Assembly: GCA_031415055.1 (NCBI GenBank)
Contig: JANOQZ010000007.1
Location: 1-46,788, forward strand
DNA length: 46,788 nt
Reading direction: 5' to 3'
From: JANMOK01 sp031415055
GTDB taxonomy: Bacteria > Pseudomonadota > Alphaproteobacteria > Rhodobacterales > Rhodobacteraceae
Shown here: positions 1 through 7,878 of the stretch, one piece after another
How the letters are laid out: every line of letters starts with the position of its first letter
Position numbering within the stretch: position 1 is the first letter of the stretch
Notes under the pieces: model-generated
What the model saw: only the letters and a program-made list of their open reading frames with translations
Told to the model about the DNA's origin: nothing
Database searches by the model: none
Position numbers and translations under genes: made by a program

Positions 1-170
1 GAGGGTGGGGTAATCCAAATCAGATCGTTCTAGTACGCGTGTCGGCCTGCGCGACGCATTTCTTCACCTCTATCCGGTTTATGAAGCGCTAACACTTCCC
101 ACGACGCAATTGGGTTTAACTGTTCCATCGCCAACGCCGCAAGACTGCCCGCAATCAACCAAACCTGACC

Positions 171-911
171 TCAGGAAAAAGCGTTGGTCATCACGTGCAG
201 TGCCGCCTTGGCAAGGGCAAGGATAATGCCAGACACCACAAACAGGGCAAAGGCTCCTGCCAGCGTGCCTGCGATTATCCAAACGCCGTCGCGTCCCAGA
301 ATGCCGAGGGCAATCAGTGAAATGGAAAATGCCGGCAGCATATTGCCGAAGGGTATGGGCAGGATGACTGCCAGCGACAGGACGAAACAAAGTACACCTA
401 GGGCAACTTCGGCGGCCGGATAGGTCAGTAATGCCAAACGCGGACTGAGGAGCTTCTCGGCCTTTGCCAGCCACGGCGTGACGCGTTGCATGACCTTGGA
501 AAAGGCAATGCGTTCAACCGACCTGCTGGAAATAAACGCGGGCAACCACGGTTTACCCCCCAAAAGCATCTGTCCTGAGAGAAAGGCTAATGGCAATCCA
601 AGCAAACCTGACGCTCCTGGGGGCATCGGGATGATGTTTGGAAGCGAAAAAATTAGCAGCAGCGCTCCGAAAGCGCGATCTTCAACAGCATGTACTAGGT
701 CGGCGAAAGAAATTCTCTCGCGAGATGTATCTTCGGCGAGACGATGGAGAATTGCAGAGAGTTTTTCGCGAACCGGTGGACCACGCCGACGACGTTGGTT
801 GAACATGCGGATCTTGTGTTTCAGTGCGACCAGTCGACGTCCCTTCGGAGCTTCGCCGTTGCTCGCCAAAGCCGCCGCCGCTTTCTTTCGTTTCGATAAC
901 TTTAGTCGCAT
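171..911 (-). CDS. ExoD-family membrane protein (exopolysaccharide synthesis type)
   Basis: This is a small integral membrane protein of the ExoD family, named after a Rhizobium protein needed for normal exopolysaccharide production; the biochemical role of the family is not settled. A basic N-terminal stretch rich in Arg and Lys is followed by an acidic segment (FADLVHAVEDRAFGALL) and then the family hallmark of a hydrophobic hairpin with proline-rich turns (SLPNIIPMPPGASGLLG), a second one with PIPFGNMLPA, and a hydrophobic C-terminus. The start is uncertain. The frame is open to 986, an ATG at 911 gives 246 residues, and an ATG at 806 gives about 211, closer to the usual family length; neither has a strong ribosome binding site. 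It stands alone, with no exopolysaccharide genes beside it. Family assignment is fairly secure, function is not. Confidence 0.8.
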   Translation of the reverse strand: MRLKLSKRKKAAAALASNGEAPKGRRLVALKHKIRMFNQRRRRGPPVREKLSAILHRLAEDTSRERISFADLVHAVEDRAFGALLLIFSLPNIIPMPPGASGLLGLPLAFLSGQMLLGGKPWLPAFISSRSVERIAFSKVMQRVTPWLAKAEKLLSPRLALLTYPAAEVALGVLCFVLSLAVILPIPFGNMLPAFSISLIALGILGRDGVWIIAGTLAGAFALFVVSGIILALAKAALHVMTNAFS

Positions 912-1133
912 CGGACAGGCACCGAGGGCCAAGAGGCACAATGTCTGGCCACCGCGAGCAAGTTCCGGAAACTGTGAAGCATACACGAGCTCTACTGTTG
1001 GACTTACACTTTTGCAACGGTACCGCCCAAATTTCGTGTGTCCGCGCCAGTTTGACGGCGATGAAAATTCATCACGGACGATAACGATCGAGGTAAGTCG
1101 GGAACGTTTCGCTTTGCCCGTCGTTGTAACCTC

Positions 1134-1232
1134 ATAGAACTACCGGCCTGCTGGGGGGCAGGCCAATACACCGGTTTCGTTCTATCGTAAATTAACGAGT
1201 CGGGCCGGGGGAAACTCCGGCCCTGTTTTATC
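1134..1232 (+). ncRNA. Candidate structured RNA ending in a terminator
   Basis: No protein gene explains this stretch. An outer pair ATAGAAC (1134-1140) / GTTCTAT (1179-1185) encloses a perfect 7-bp hairpin (GGCCTGC 1145-1151, GCAGGCC 1158-1164, loop TGGGGG). It is followed by a strong terminator-like hairpin at 1202-1223 with a GAAA loop and a T-rich tail. The terminator points rightward, yet the gene to its left runs leftward, so what is terminated would be an unannotated plus-strand transcript. This could be a small RNA, or the leftover 3' end of a lost gene. No promoter is clear, and I do not recognise a known RNA family. Confidence 0.35.
1202..1230 (+). terminator. Rho-independent terminator, rightward
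   Basis: The stem GGGCCGGGG (1202-1210) pairs with CTCCGGCCC (1215-1223) with one G-T wobble, around a GAAA tetraloop, and is followed by TGTTTTA. The T-tract is on the plus strand only, so it acts on rightward transcription. No plus-strand gene precedes it. Confidence 0.7.
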
Positions 1233-1261
1233 TATGTTGTGACTCCTGGTATGACCTTGGG

Positions 1262-1443
1262 CTTGCGCCAGTTGTGGCCGACATCCGCGCTGCGGGCCAT
1301 GCGTCGCGCAGGGCGATTGCGGCAGAACTCAACAGCCGCGGGATGCTGACGCGGCTGGGTGGCAAATGGTCGGTGGCCAATGTGAGGAATCTGCTGGGGC
1401 GAGTGGATGGAGAATGTCCGGCAGTCTGCCAAAATACCAGTTG
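1262..1443 (+). pseudogene. C-terminal relic of a serine recombinase (resolvase family)
   Basis: The frame encodes about 60 residues that resemble the segment shared by large serine recombinases in which a helix carrying IRAAGHASRRAIAAELNSRG is followed by MLTRLGGKWSVANVRNLLGR and then a stop at 1441-1443. This recombinase DNA-binding module normally sits after a catalytic resolvase domain, which is absent here: no Ser-containing catalytic region or start codon is present upstream, only the terminator hairpin. It is therefore a decayed fragment and probably marks an old mobile element or recombination event. The match is from memory of the family pattern and was not tested by alignment. Confidence 0.65.
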
Positions 1444-1889
1444 ATCTTCATAGTTCCAGCAACCTTCCGCAGTCCCAATCGCGAACATTGCTTTGACGGA
1501 ATTCATTTGCGTCATTTCTTTGGAAATTGCCTTGCGCAGATTTCCGGACGAGCTGCCCTTGCCACGAAACCGCTTGGTGGGTTTCTTTATATTTTCGAAA
1601 AGTCCATAGTGTCGACGATGTTTCGTGACCCTGAAGGCTTCTGGCCAGAAATGTTAAAGTGGGACGAATTGCGGAAACTGCGCGATTATTCCTCGGTGAA
1701 AATTGTCCAGCACGACAATCATTCTGTTGTTGGAGCAATTGATTCAGAAATCAGAACCTAAAAAATACAATGAAGTCGGATTGAGTTAGATGTCAAACTC
1801 GGTATTCAGCCAGCAAGCTGCGTTGGCATCCTGCCACCCCTAACCAAAAGTGTCAGGCAGCAGGGTGTCGACCAGGCAGTTGGTATCCG
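1444..1889. other. Non-coding or decayed stretch, doubtful ORF
   Basis: A plus-strand frame stays open from 1366 to 1761. Its last part, from an ATG at 1619 (MFRDPEGFWPEMLKWDEL and onward), has a protein-like composition, but I do not recognise it, there is no ribosome binding site at 1619, and the earlier part of the frame overlaps the recombinase relic. It may be the end of another degraded gene. Nothing else is evident before the hypothetical gene on the minus strand. Confidence 0.3.
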
Positions 1890-2399
1890 TCAATACTGGC
1901 GGCTGTCATACGCCCAGTGCAGCAATGCCTGGCGCTGCCGGGCCCGGCAGCGCCAGTCACCTTGCAAGCAGTTGTTCTGTATCTGCGCTATATGACGGCG
2001 CATGGCTTTCCAGCGCAAAATTTGGCGATTGTCTTCCAAAATCAACCTGCGGCCAAAATAGTAACGGCAATACCATTGGAACCAGCCGCGAGGATCAACC
2101 GGGTTTATCCAACCGTTTCGGCGCCAAACCGAAAGGCTTTGGCTCGCCCCGACACCAAAATAGTTCAAGCTGTCGTCACGTTGGTTTGGTGACATAATTG
2201 CCTTGGTGAACCAATGGCTGGGAAATTCAGCTTCCGAATCCGTCATGTAGCGACCGCCGAAAATTCCCATCTCAAGCATTTCTTGAGGTGTCAGGTCGGG
2301 CGTGAACAACGGGGAAAATTTTTGCCCTTCTGGTTCAACAAGTTCATAGACGTAGCCTTGTTGCATCCGATCAAAAACAACAACAGAGCGACCAGTCAT
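1890..2399 (-). CDS. Conserved hypothetical protein, aromatic-rich, 169 aa
   Basis: I recognise this as a widespread conserved hypothetical protein of unknown function, but not as a named domain. It is very rich in Trp, Tyr and Phe. Motifs in order are a YVYELVEPEG start, TPQEMLEMGIFGGRYMTD at about residues 37-54, then a central LNYFGVGASQSLSVWRRNGW block, a DPRGWFQWYCRYYFGRR block and an Arg-rich tail ending RQRQALLHWAYDSRQY. The arrangement, with its GWFQWYCRYY core and scattered charged residues, suggests a soluble globular protein. The ATG at 2399 is used; an internal Met at residue 12 is an alternative. It stands alone between relic sequence and a long non-coding gap. The gene is probably real because the whole length keeps a conserved-looking pattern. 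Confidence 0.7.
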   Translation of the reverse strand: MTGRSVVVFDRMQQGYVYELVEPEGQKFSPLFTPDLTPQEMLEMGIFGGRYMTDSEAEFPSHWFTKAIMSPNQRDDSLNYFGVGASQSLSVWRRNGWINPVDPRGWFQWYCRYYFGRRLILEDNRQILRWKAMRRHIAQIQNNCLQGDWRCRARQRQALLHWAYDSRQY

Positions 2400-3105
2400 G
2401 CCATTACACTCTCGCTGAATAGACCGCGGGTTTCGGTGCTCTATACTAAAATATCAGCTCCCGCCGCAATCACTCCGCTACGCAATTAACCTAGGGTCAA
2501 GCAGTCGGCCGTGGTTGAGCCAGTCGAATTCATTGCGCTTGGCGATCTCCCTCAGGCTCGCTTGCCTATGCTTTGTCGCTCGACAGATACGTCAGTCGTC
2601 GTGGCGCTGCCGTGTAGAAAATGTCCCATAACGCATCCCTCCATGCTTGAGACAACAATGCACCATCAAACGTTGGGATCAAACAGCTAGATAGGGAACC
2701 GGTCGATGCGAAATGGCTTGCGCGCGGTAGAGTGGCGCGGTTCGAGATGACCCGGTTTGACTTCAATGTCTCTAAGTCGTGGGTCAACAATGCTCTGGCC
2801 GTCTGACACGACCATTTCGAGAACCAACATCAGCCGTTTTGACGATGGGAACGTGCCGTACTACACTTTCGGCGGAACCGCTGTCCGCAGAAGTTGGCCG
2901 CCTTTTGCGCCAAATTGCACAACATTTCACCCAAGGGCGTCATTTGCAGACCCACGATTATTTCAAGCCCAAACCGATCCCGCAGCCGCTGGTGAACGGC
3001 ACATTCATACTATTCCAACGCAATAGTTACTGCTAAGACTTTCTTGTTCCGACCAGTGGCACACCCTGCCAGGGCTCGGATATTCAAGCCCAAAATAGGG
3101 CTCTT
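2400..3105. other. Gene-poor gap with possible relic fragments
   Basis: No intact gene is evident in about 700 bases. On the minus strand, 2478-2594 encodes a short peptide with natural composition (SLREIAKRNEFDWLNHGRLL) ending at a TAG, preceded by an in-frame stop; it looks like the tail of a lost gene of unknown family. On the plus strand about 2691-2807 reads EPVDAKWLARGRVARFEM and onward to a TGA, again without a start. Both are unrecognised. The final part should hold the promoter of the ABC operon that follows. Confidence 0.35.
3087..3102 (+). promoter_or_regulatory. Hairpin just before the ABC-operon start
   Basis: AGCCC (3087-3091) and GGGCT (3098-3102) can pair around AAAATA, just upstream of the ribosome binding site GGGAGGA (3106-3112). 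It could influence translation or stability of the binding-protein message; the pairing is short, so this is tentative. Confidence 0.3.
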
Positions 3106-3120
3106 GGGAGGAAAGTGGAA

Positions 3121-4128
3121 ATGAAGAACAGATTTGCGCTTGGCGCCGTGATTATCGCCTCGCTGACCAGCACTGGCCTTGCGGACACCTCGGGAAAACG
3201 GATCGCGCTTTCCAACAACTATGCGGGTAATTCGTGGCGCCAAGCCATGCTGACCAGCTGGGAAAAAATCACCGGTCCGGCGGTTGCAACGGGCATTGTC
3301 GCGGCGGCGGATGCCTTCACCACTGCAGAGAATCAAGCCACGGAACAGGCGGCACAGATTCAGAACATGATCCTCGAAGGCTATGACGCCATCGTATTGA
3401 ACGCGGCTTCGCCGACGGCGCTCAATGGTGCCGTCAAGGAAGCCTGCGACGCCGGTATCGTGGTCGTCTCGTTCGACGGCATCGTTACCGAGCCCTGCGC
3501 GTACCGCATTGCCGTCGATTTCAAGGCGATGGGAAAGAGCGAGATCGAATATCTCAAAACCGCACTGCCCGACGGCGGCAAATTGCTGGAAATCCGCGGT
3601 CTGGCTGGCGTGTTCGTGGATGACGAGATTTCGGCCGGCATCAACGAGGGCGTCGCCGAGAATGCACAATTCGAGATCGTCGGCTCGGTGCACGGCGACT
3701 GGGCCCAGGACGTGGCGCAGAAAGCCGTGGCCGGTATCCTGCCCAGCCTGCCTGACGGTATTGTCGGCGTGGTGACCCAGGGAGGCGACGGTTACGGCGC
3801 AGCTCAGGCTTTTGCCGCCGCAGGCCGTCCGATGCCAACCATTATCATGGGTAACCGGCAGGACGAGTTGGCCTGGTGGAAAGAGCAGAAAGACGCTAGT
3901 GGCTATGCAACCATGTCAGTTTCGATCGCACCGGGTGTGTCGACGCTGGCGTTCTGGGTGGCCCAGCAGATCCTCGACGGCGTGACCGTGCCACAGGATT
4001 TGGTGGTGCCGTTCTTGCGCATCGACCAGGACAATCTGGAAACAAACCTGGCCTCGACCGAAGTCGGCGGCGTTGCCAACGTCGAATATTCGCTGGAAGA
4101 CGCCCAGGCAGTAATTAGCGGTATGTGA
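3121..4128 (+). CDS. ABC transporter periplasmic sugar-binding protein (RbsB type)
   Basis: This is a periplasmic binding protein of the ribose/galactose type (Peripla_BP_4 fold) that would deliver a sugar to the transporter encoded next. A signal peptide is visible: MKNRFALGAVIIASLTSTGLA, then the mature start near ADTSGKRIALSNN. Family features are the NNYAGNSWRQAML opening, an AAQIQNMILEGYDAIVLNAASPTALN segment typical of this fold (do-what-you-like region before the first hinge), VVVSFDG, and VGVVTQGGDGYGAAQAF. The frame opens at a GTG (3115), but the ATG at 3121 is 8 bases after GGGAGGA and gives a proper signal peptide, so it is preferred. The protein is 335 residues. It begins a four-gene operon, 21 bases ahead of the ATPase. 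The sugar cannot be deduced. Confidence 0.88.
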   Translation: MKNRFALGAVIIASLTSTGLADTSGKRIALSNNYAGNSWRQAMLTSWEKITGPAVATGIVAAADAFTTAENQATEQAAQIQNMILEGYDAIVLNAASPTALNGAVKEACDAGIVVVSFDGIVTEPCAYRIAVDFKAMGKSEIEYLKTALPDGGKLLEIRGLAGVFVDDEISAGINEGVAENAQFEIVGSVHGDWAQDVAQKAVAGILPSLPDGIVGVVTQGGDGYGAAQAFAAAGRPMPTIIMGNRQDELAWWKEQKDASGYATMSVSIAPGVSTLAFWVAQQILDGVTVPQDLVVPFLRIDQDNLETNLASTEVGGVANVEYSLEDAQAVISGM

Positions 4129-4149
4129 GGCGAAACCTAGCGCAGGGTC

Positions 4150-5613
4150 ATGGCAAATCCCGCGCCGGGCGCGGAAGTTATTAAAGTAGACGGCGCCGAC
4201 AAAAGCTTTGGTGCCGTCCGCGCCATTAAAAACGTCAGTTTCTCCGTAGCCGCAGGCGAATGCGTAGGGTTGGTCGGCCACAACGGGGCCGGGAAATCGA
4301 CACTGGTCAATATCATCAACGGCGGGCTGGCCGCAGACAGCGGCACCGTCCGGGTCGAGGGCATGGTTTTGGGCGGGCACCACACGATCGCGACAGCCCG
4401 GGACCATGGGGTGCGCAGCGTGTTCCAGGAACTGTCGCTCTGCCCCAATCTGACGGTCACCGAGAATACGCACATTGCCCACGCCAGCCTGAACGGCTGG
4501 GGCTGGCGCAGGCGGGCCGAGGCGATGATCCGGGCCAAACTGGCCGAGATTTTTCCCGGCAACTCGATTGATTGCCGCCGGATGGTCGGCGAATTATCGA
4601 TTGCCGAACGACAAATGGTCGAGATCGCCATGGCTTTTTCCGAAACCGGGGCGCAGGCGCGCCTGGTCATCCTCGACGAGCCGACCTCGTCGCTGGACGC
4701 AAGTCTGGCCACGCAATTGCTGGGCTACGTGAGGTCCTTTGTCGCATCCGGCGGGGCGGTGGTGCTGGTCTCGCACATCCTCGGCGAAATCCTGGCGGCC
4801 TCGACCCGCGTGGTTGTGATGAAGGACGGCGCTATTGTCGCCGCCCGACCAGCTGGCGAGTTCACGATTCCGACGCTGGTAGCGGCAATGGGCAGCGTGG
4901 CGCGCGAGCGCGACCGGCGCGTGACGGCACCCGCAACATCGGGTGCGCTTGTGCTGTCGGAACCCGGCGTAGCGGGGTCAATCGCATTTGCGGCAAACGC
5001 GGGCGAAATGATCGGCTTGGCCGGTCTGGCTGGCCACGGCCAGACCCGGATGTTGGTGGGCTTGTTCATGACTCAGGGTGGCGACTGGCGGGCGCGACGA
5101 GACCAAAAGGTCGTGTTCGTGGCGGGTGACCGTTTTGTCGACGGCACCTTCCCGCGGTGGAGCATCCTGAAGAATCTGACTGTCAGCCTGTTGCGCGACT
5201 TGTCGCGCTTCACGTTGCTGCGGTTGGCCGGAGAACGCCAAGTGGCCGACGATTGGAAACTCCGTATCGGCATTCGCACCGAAGATCTAGACAACCCGAT
5301 CCTGTCGCTGTCGGGCGGCAACCAACAAAAAGTTCTGTTCGCCCGCGCTCTGGCAACCCGCTCGCCGGTAGTTCTGATGGACGACCCCATGCGGGGCGTC
5401 GATATCGGAACCAAGCAAGAGGTTCATGCATTGTTGCGGGCGGAAACCGACAAGGGGCGGACGTTCGTCTGGTATTCGACCGAAATGGACGAATTGTGCC
5501 AGTGCGACCGGGTCTATGTCTTCCGCGAAGGCAAGATTGTCGGCGAATTGCGCGGTGACGACGTGGCCGAGGCGCAGGTGCTGGCGGCGTCGTTTGCCGG
5601 GGCAGTGGCATGA
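4150..5613 (+). CDS. Sugar ABC transporter ATP-binding protein, two ABC domains (RbsA type)
   Basis: This cytoplasmic ATPase powers the sugar importer. It has two fused nucleotide-binding domains, as in RbsA/MglA (about 500 residues; here 487). Domain 1 has Walker A GHNGAGKST (about residues 43-51), the signature LSIAERQMVEIAMAF and Walker B VILDEPTSSLD. Domain 2 has the degenerate Walker A usual for this family (GLAGLAGHGQTRM), a good signature LSGGNQQKVLFARAL, and Walker B LMDDPMRGVD, in which the usual catalytic Glu is an Asp. The segment between Walker A and VFVAGDR in domain 2 is shorter than usual. It is followed by the first permease with a 4-base ATGA overlap, so translation is probably coupled. 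Confidence 0.9.
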   Translation: MANPAPGAEVIKVDGADKSFGAVRAIKNVSFSVAAGECVGLVGHNGAGKSTLVNIINGGLAADSGTVRVEGMVLGGHHTIATARDHGVRSVFQELSLCPNLTVTENTHIAHASLNGWGWRRRAEAMIRAKLAEIFPGNSIDCRRMVGELSIAERQMVEIAMAFSETGAQARLVILDEPTSSLDASLATQLLGYVRSFVASGGAVVLVSHILGEILAASTRVVVMKDGAIVAARPAGEFTIPTLVAAMGSVARERDRRVTAPATSGALVLSEPGVAGSIAFAANAGEMIGLAGLAGHGQTRMLVGLFMTQGGDWRARRDQKVVFVAGDRFVDGTFPRWSILKNLTVSLLRDLSRFTLLRLAGERQVADDWKLRIGIRTEDLDNPILSLSGGNQQKVLFARALATRSPVVLMDDPMRGVDIGTKQEVHALLRAETDKGRTFVWYSTEMDELCQCDRVYVFREGKIVGELRGDDVAEAQVLAASFAGAVA

Positions 5614-6557
5614 GAGGCTGGCTAAATGCCGAGCGTGTCCGCCTGCTGGTTCCCGGCCTGTCGCTGGCGTTTCTGCTGGCGGCGGTGTTCTGGCTGCAGC
5701 CGCGCGCCATGTCGTATACCGGGCTGAACCTGCTGTTCAACCTAGCAGTGCCGATCGCGCTCGCCACCATCGCGCAGATGCTGATCATGACGGTCAACGA
5801 CCTCGACCTGTCGATGGGCACCTTCGTCAGTTTTGTCGCCTGCGTCACCGCGACGTTCCTGCAATCGGACCCGCTGGTCGGCATGCTGATCCTGCTGGCC
5901 TGTATCGGCGTCTATGCGGGGTTGGGCGTGCTGATCCATTTGCGCGGTCTGCCGTCGATTGTGGTGACGCTAGGGATGAGTTTTGTCTGGGGCGGCCTTG
6001 CGGTGCTGCTACTGCCGGCACCGGGCGGCAGCGCCCCGGACTGGATCCGCTGGCTGATGAAATCCAAACCGCCGCTGGTGCCGATGGCGATTGTCGCCAG
6101 CATCCTGATCGCCGGGGTCGCGCATGTGCTGGTCAAACGCTCGGCCTTCGGCACCGTGCTGCGCGGGGTCGGCGGCAACGAACGCTCGGTCGCCCGCGCT
6201 GGCTGGTCGATCCTTTATGCGCGCGCCGCCGCTTATGCGCTGGCCGGGTTTTTCGCGGTGCTGTCAGGCATATGCCTGGTCGGGCTGACCACCTCGGCCG
6301 ACGCCAATATCGCGCTGCGCTATACTTTGCTGTCGATTGCCGGAGTAATCCTCGGCGGTGGCGAGTTCATCGGCGGACGGGTTTCGCCCATTGGCGCGGT
6401 GATCGGTGCCCTGACCCTGACGCTGGCCGGATCGTTCCTGTCGTTCCTGCACATTTCGCCCGACTGGCAGATCGGGGCGCAAGGGACGATCCTGATCGCG
6501 GTGCTGGCGCTGCGGCTGCTGCTCGACCGGCGCGGCAAGATGGACGCGGCACTATGA
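5610..6557 (+). CDS. Sugar ABC transporter permease 1 (RbsC type)
   Basis: This is an inner-membrane permease of the BPD_transp_2 family, the type paired with RbsA-like ATPases. It is 315 residues with about eight to ten hydrophobic segments. Family features are NDLDLSMGTFVSFVACVTA (compare GGIDLSVG in RbsC), GLPSIVVTLGMSFVWGGLA, a KRSAFGTVLRGVGGNERSVARAGW cytoplasmic loop with the EAA-like contact to the ATPase, and GVILGGGEFIGGRVSPIGAVIGAL near the end. The start codon overlaps the ATPase stop (ATGA), and its own stop overlaps the next start in the same way. Two unlike permeases in tandem suggest a heterodimeric membrane channel. Confidence 0.9.
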   Translation: MRGWLNAERVRLLVPGLSLAFLLAAVFWLQPRAMSYTGLNLLFNLAVPIALATIAQMLIMTVNDLDLSMGTFVSFVACVTATFLQSDPLVGMLILLACIGVYAGLGVLIHLRGLPSIVVTLGMSFVWGGLAVLLLPAPGGSAPDWIRWLMKSKPPLVPMAIVASILIAGVAHVLVKRSAFGTVLRGVGGNERSVARAGWSILYARAAAYALAGFFAVLSGICLVGLTTSADANIALRYTLLSIAGVILGGGEFIGGRVSPIGAVIGALTLTLAGSFLSFLHISPDWQIGAQGTILIAVLALRLLLDRRGKMDAAL

Positions 6558-7513
6558 ATATCCTGAAACAAGCGTTTGCCCGGCCCTGGATATGGTCCTT
6601 CGCGGCCACATTGGCGGTCTGGCTGGTCACCATAGCCTTCACCGGCGGGGCCAGCACGCTGGGCCTCAGCCAGGCGGCGCTGACCTTCGCCGCCTTCTCG
6701 ATCATTGTCGGTCTCGGCCAGATGTTCGTCATCACCCTCGGCCCCGGCAACGTCGATTTGTCGATCCCGGCGACGATGACGCTGGCGGGAACCCTGTCGC
6801 TGAAACTGATGGATACCCAGAATGCGCTGGTTATCCCCGGACTGCTGGTCGCCATCGCCGTTGGAATTGCCGTCGGCGTCGGCAATTACGGGCTGATCAA
6901 TCTGTTGCGCATCCCGCCGATCATCGCCACCCTGTCGTCGAGTTTCATCGTGCAGTCGACCGCAATCTGGTCGAACCGCGGCCTGCGGATCAAGCCGCCG
7001 CCGTCCATCGCCGATTTCTCCACCGGGGCGACGCTGGGCCTGCCCAATGTCGCCATCGTGGCGCTGGTCCTGTCACTCATCGCCTGGGTCGTGTTGGAAA
7101 AAAGCATTTTCGGCCGCCAGATTTCCGCCATCGGCCAGAACATGCGGGCGGCGCGGCTGGCTGGCGTGCCGGTCGATGGCGTGCGATTCTCCACCTACGT
7201 GCTCTGCGCCACCCTAGCGGCGCTCTGCGGTTTCCTGCTGTCGTGTTTTTCCGGCGGGGCAGCGCTGAACATGGGCACCGAATACTTGCTGACCTCGATT
7301 GCCGTGGTGGTGATCGGCGGCACTGCAGTGGCAGGCGGATTTGGCAATGTGCCGGGCATCTGGGGGGCGTCGCTGTTCCTGTTTCTGGTGGTCTCGATGC
7401 TGAACACCTACGGTGCCAGCGCCGGGGTCCGGTTGTTACTGACCGGCTTGACAATCATTGCCGTCGTGCTGGCGGGCAGCCGCACGATAGCCAAACCGAT
7501 TGGCAGCGATTGA
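6554..7513 (+). CDS. Sugar ABC transporter permease 2 (RbsC type)
   Basis: This is the second permease of the same importer, 319 residues with multiple membrane segments. Features are QMFVITLGPGNVDLSIPATMTLAGTL (the family's xxDLSxG region with Ile-Pro), LLRIPPIIATLSSSFIVQSTAIW, a loop LEKSIFGRQISAIGQNMRAARLAGVPVDGVR, and VVVIGGTAVAGGFGNVPGIWGASL. The reading frame is open far upstream (from 5426), but the ATG at 6554 overlaps the preceding stop as ATGA and begins the hydrophobic protein properly, so it is chosen. It is the last gene of the operon; no clear terminator follows, and sequence beyond it decays into IS relics. Confidence 0.88.
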   Translation: MNILKQAFARPWIWSFAATLAVWLVTIAFTGGASTLGLSQAALTFAAFSIIVGLGQMFVITLGPGNVDLSIPATMTLAGTLSLKLMDTQNALVIPGLLVAIAVGIAVGVGNYGLINLLRIPPIIATLSSSFIVQSTAIWSNRGLRIKPPPSIADFSTGATLGLPNVAIVALVLSLIAWVVLEKSIFGRQISAIGQNMRAARLAGVPVDGVRFSTYVLCATLAALCGFLLSCFSGGAALNMGTEYLLTSIAVVVIGGTAVAGGFGNVPGIWGASLFLFLVVSMLNTYGASAGVRLLLTGLTIIAVVLAGSRTIAKPIGSD

Positions 7514-7746
7514 ATATCCACAGACAGTGCCAGCGGAAATTGGCTTGAGTTGGGAGATACGGTCGCATCGCGTTTAAGATTGTCCAGACCCAGCCTTCCA
7601 GGGTACGAAAGCCCTCGTCCGCGATCTGACACCCGAACGTGATGTGCCACGTTTGCCGCCGCTCTTGGCGATTGGGACCAACTCATCGCTGACCTATGTT
7701 AGGGGAAATTCTGGTTGGACATGGTGCGGCTTTCTAGTTTCACTGG
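7514..7746. other. Non-coding stretch after the ABC operon
   Basis: No gene or convincing terminator is seen. On the minus strand about 7520-7686 reads as a peptide in which WHITFGCQIADEGFRTLEG and WVWTILNAMRPYLP have a natural look, but there is a stop upstream and no start, and I do not recognise it. It may be further relic sequence linked with the IS remnant that follows. Confidence 0.3.
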
Positions 7747-7872
7747 ATGACCAAACCCTGCCCCTTTCGCTATTTCAAAACGTCCCCCGAGATCATTCGC
7801 CTGGCAGTGATGATTTATGTCCGCTTTCCACTTTCGCTGCGCAAAGTAGATGGCCTGCAGCATGAGCGTGGC
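7747..7872 (+). pseudogene. N-terminal remnant of an IS6-family transposase
   Basis: The first 42 codons encode a typical start of an alphaproteobacterial IS6/IS26-like transposase: a FRYFKTSPEIIRLAVMIYV segment followed by RFPLSLRKV and a HERG motif (the family reads SLRxVEDLLHERGI). After HERG the similarity stops and the frame runs on into unrelated sequence, so the DDE catalytic core is missing. The ATG at 7747 is the normal transposase start. I do not see the terminal inverted repeat. The break falls within about ten bases of the truncated small ORF on the other strand, so an IS-associated deletion is likely. The assignment rests on remembered family pattern. Confidence 0.65.
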
Positions 7873-7878
7873 TTACAA

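Noticed and set aside
1..170. Left-edge sequence examined for a gene or RNA end
   Set aside because: No frame, tRNA or rRNA feature could be supported in these 170 bases.
2757..3036. Two small plus-strand frames before the ABC operon
   Set aside because: They overlap each other in different frames and neither has a ribosome binding site or recognisable motif.
5426..6553. Extended start of the second ribose-type permease
   Set aside because: The added sequence overlaps the ATPase and first permease and is not protein-like; the ATGA overlap at 6554 is the likely start.
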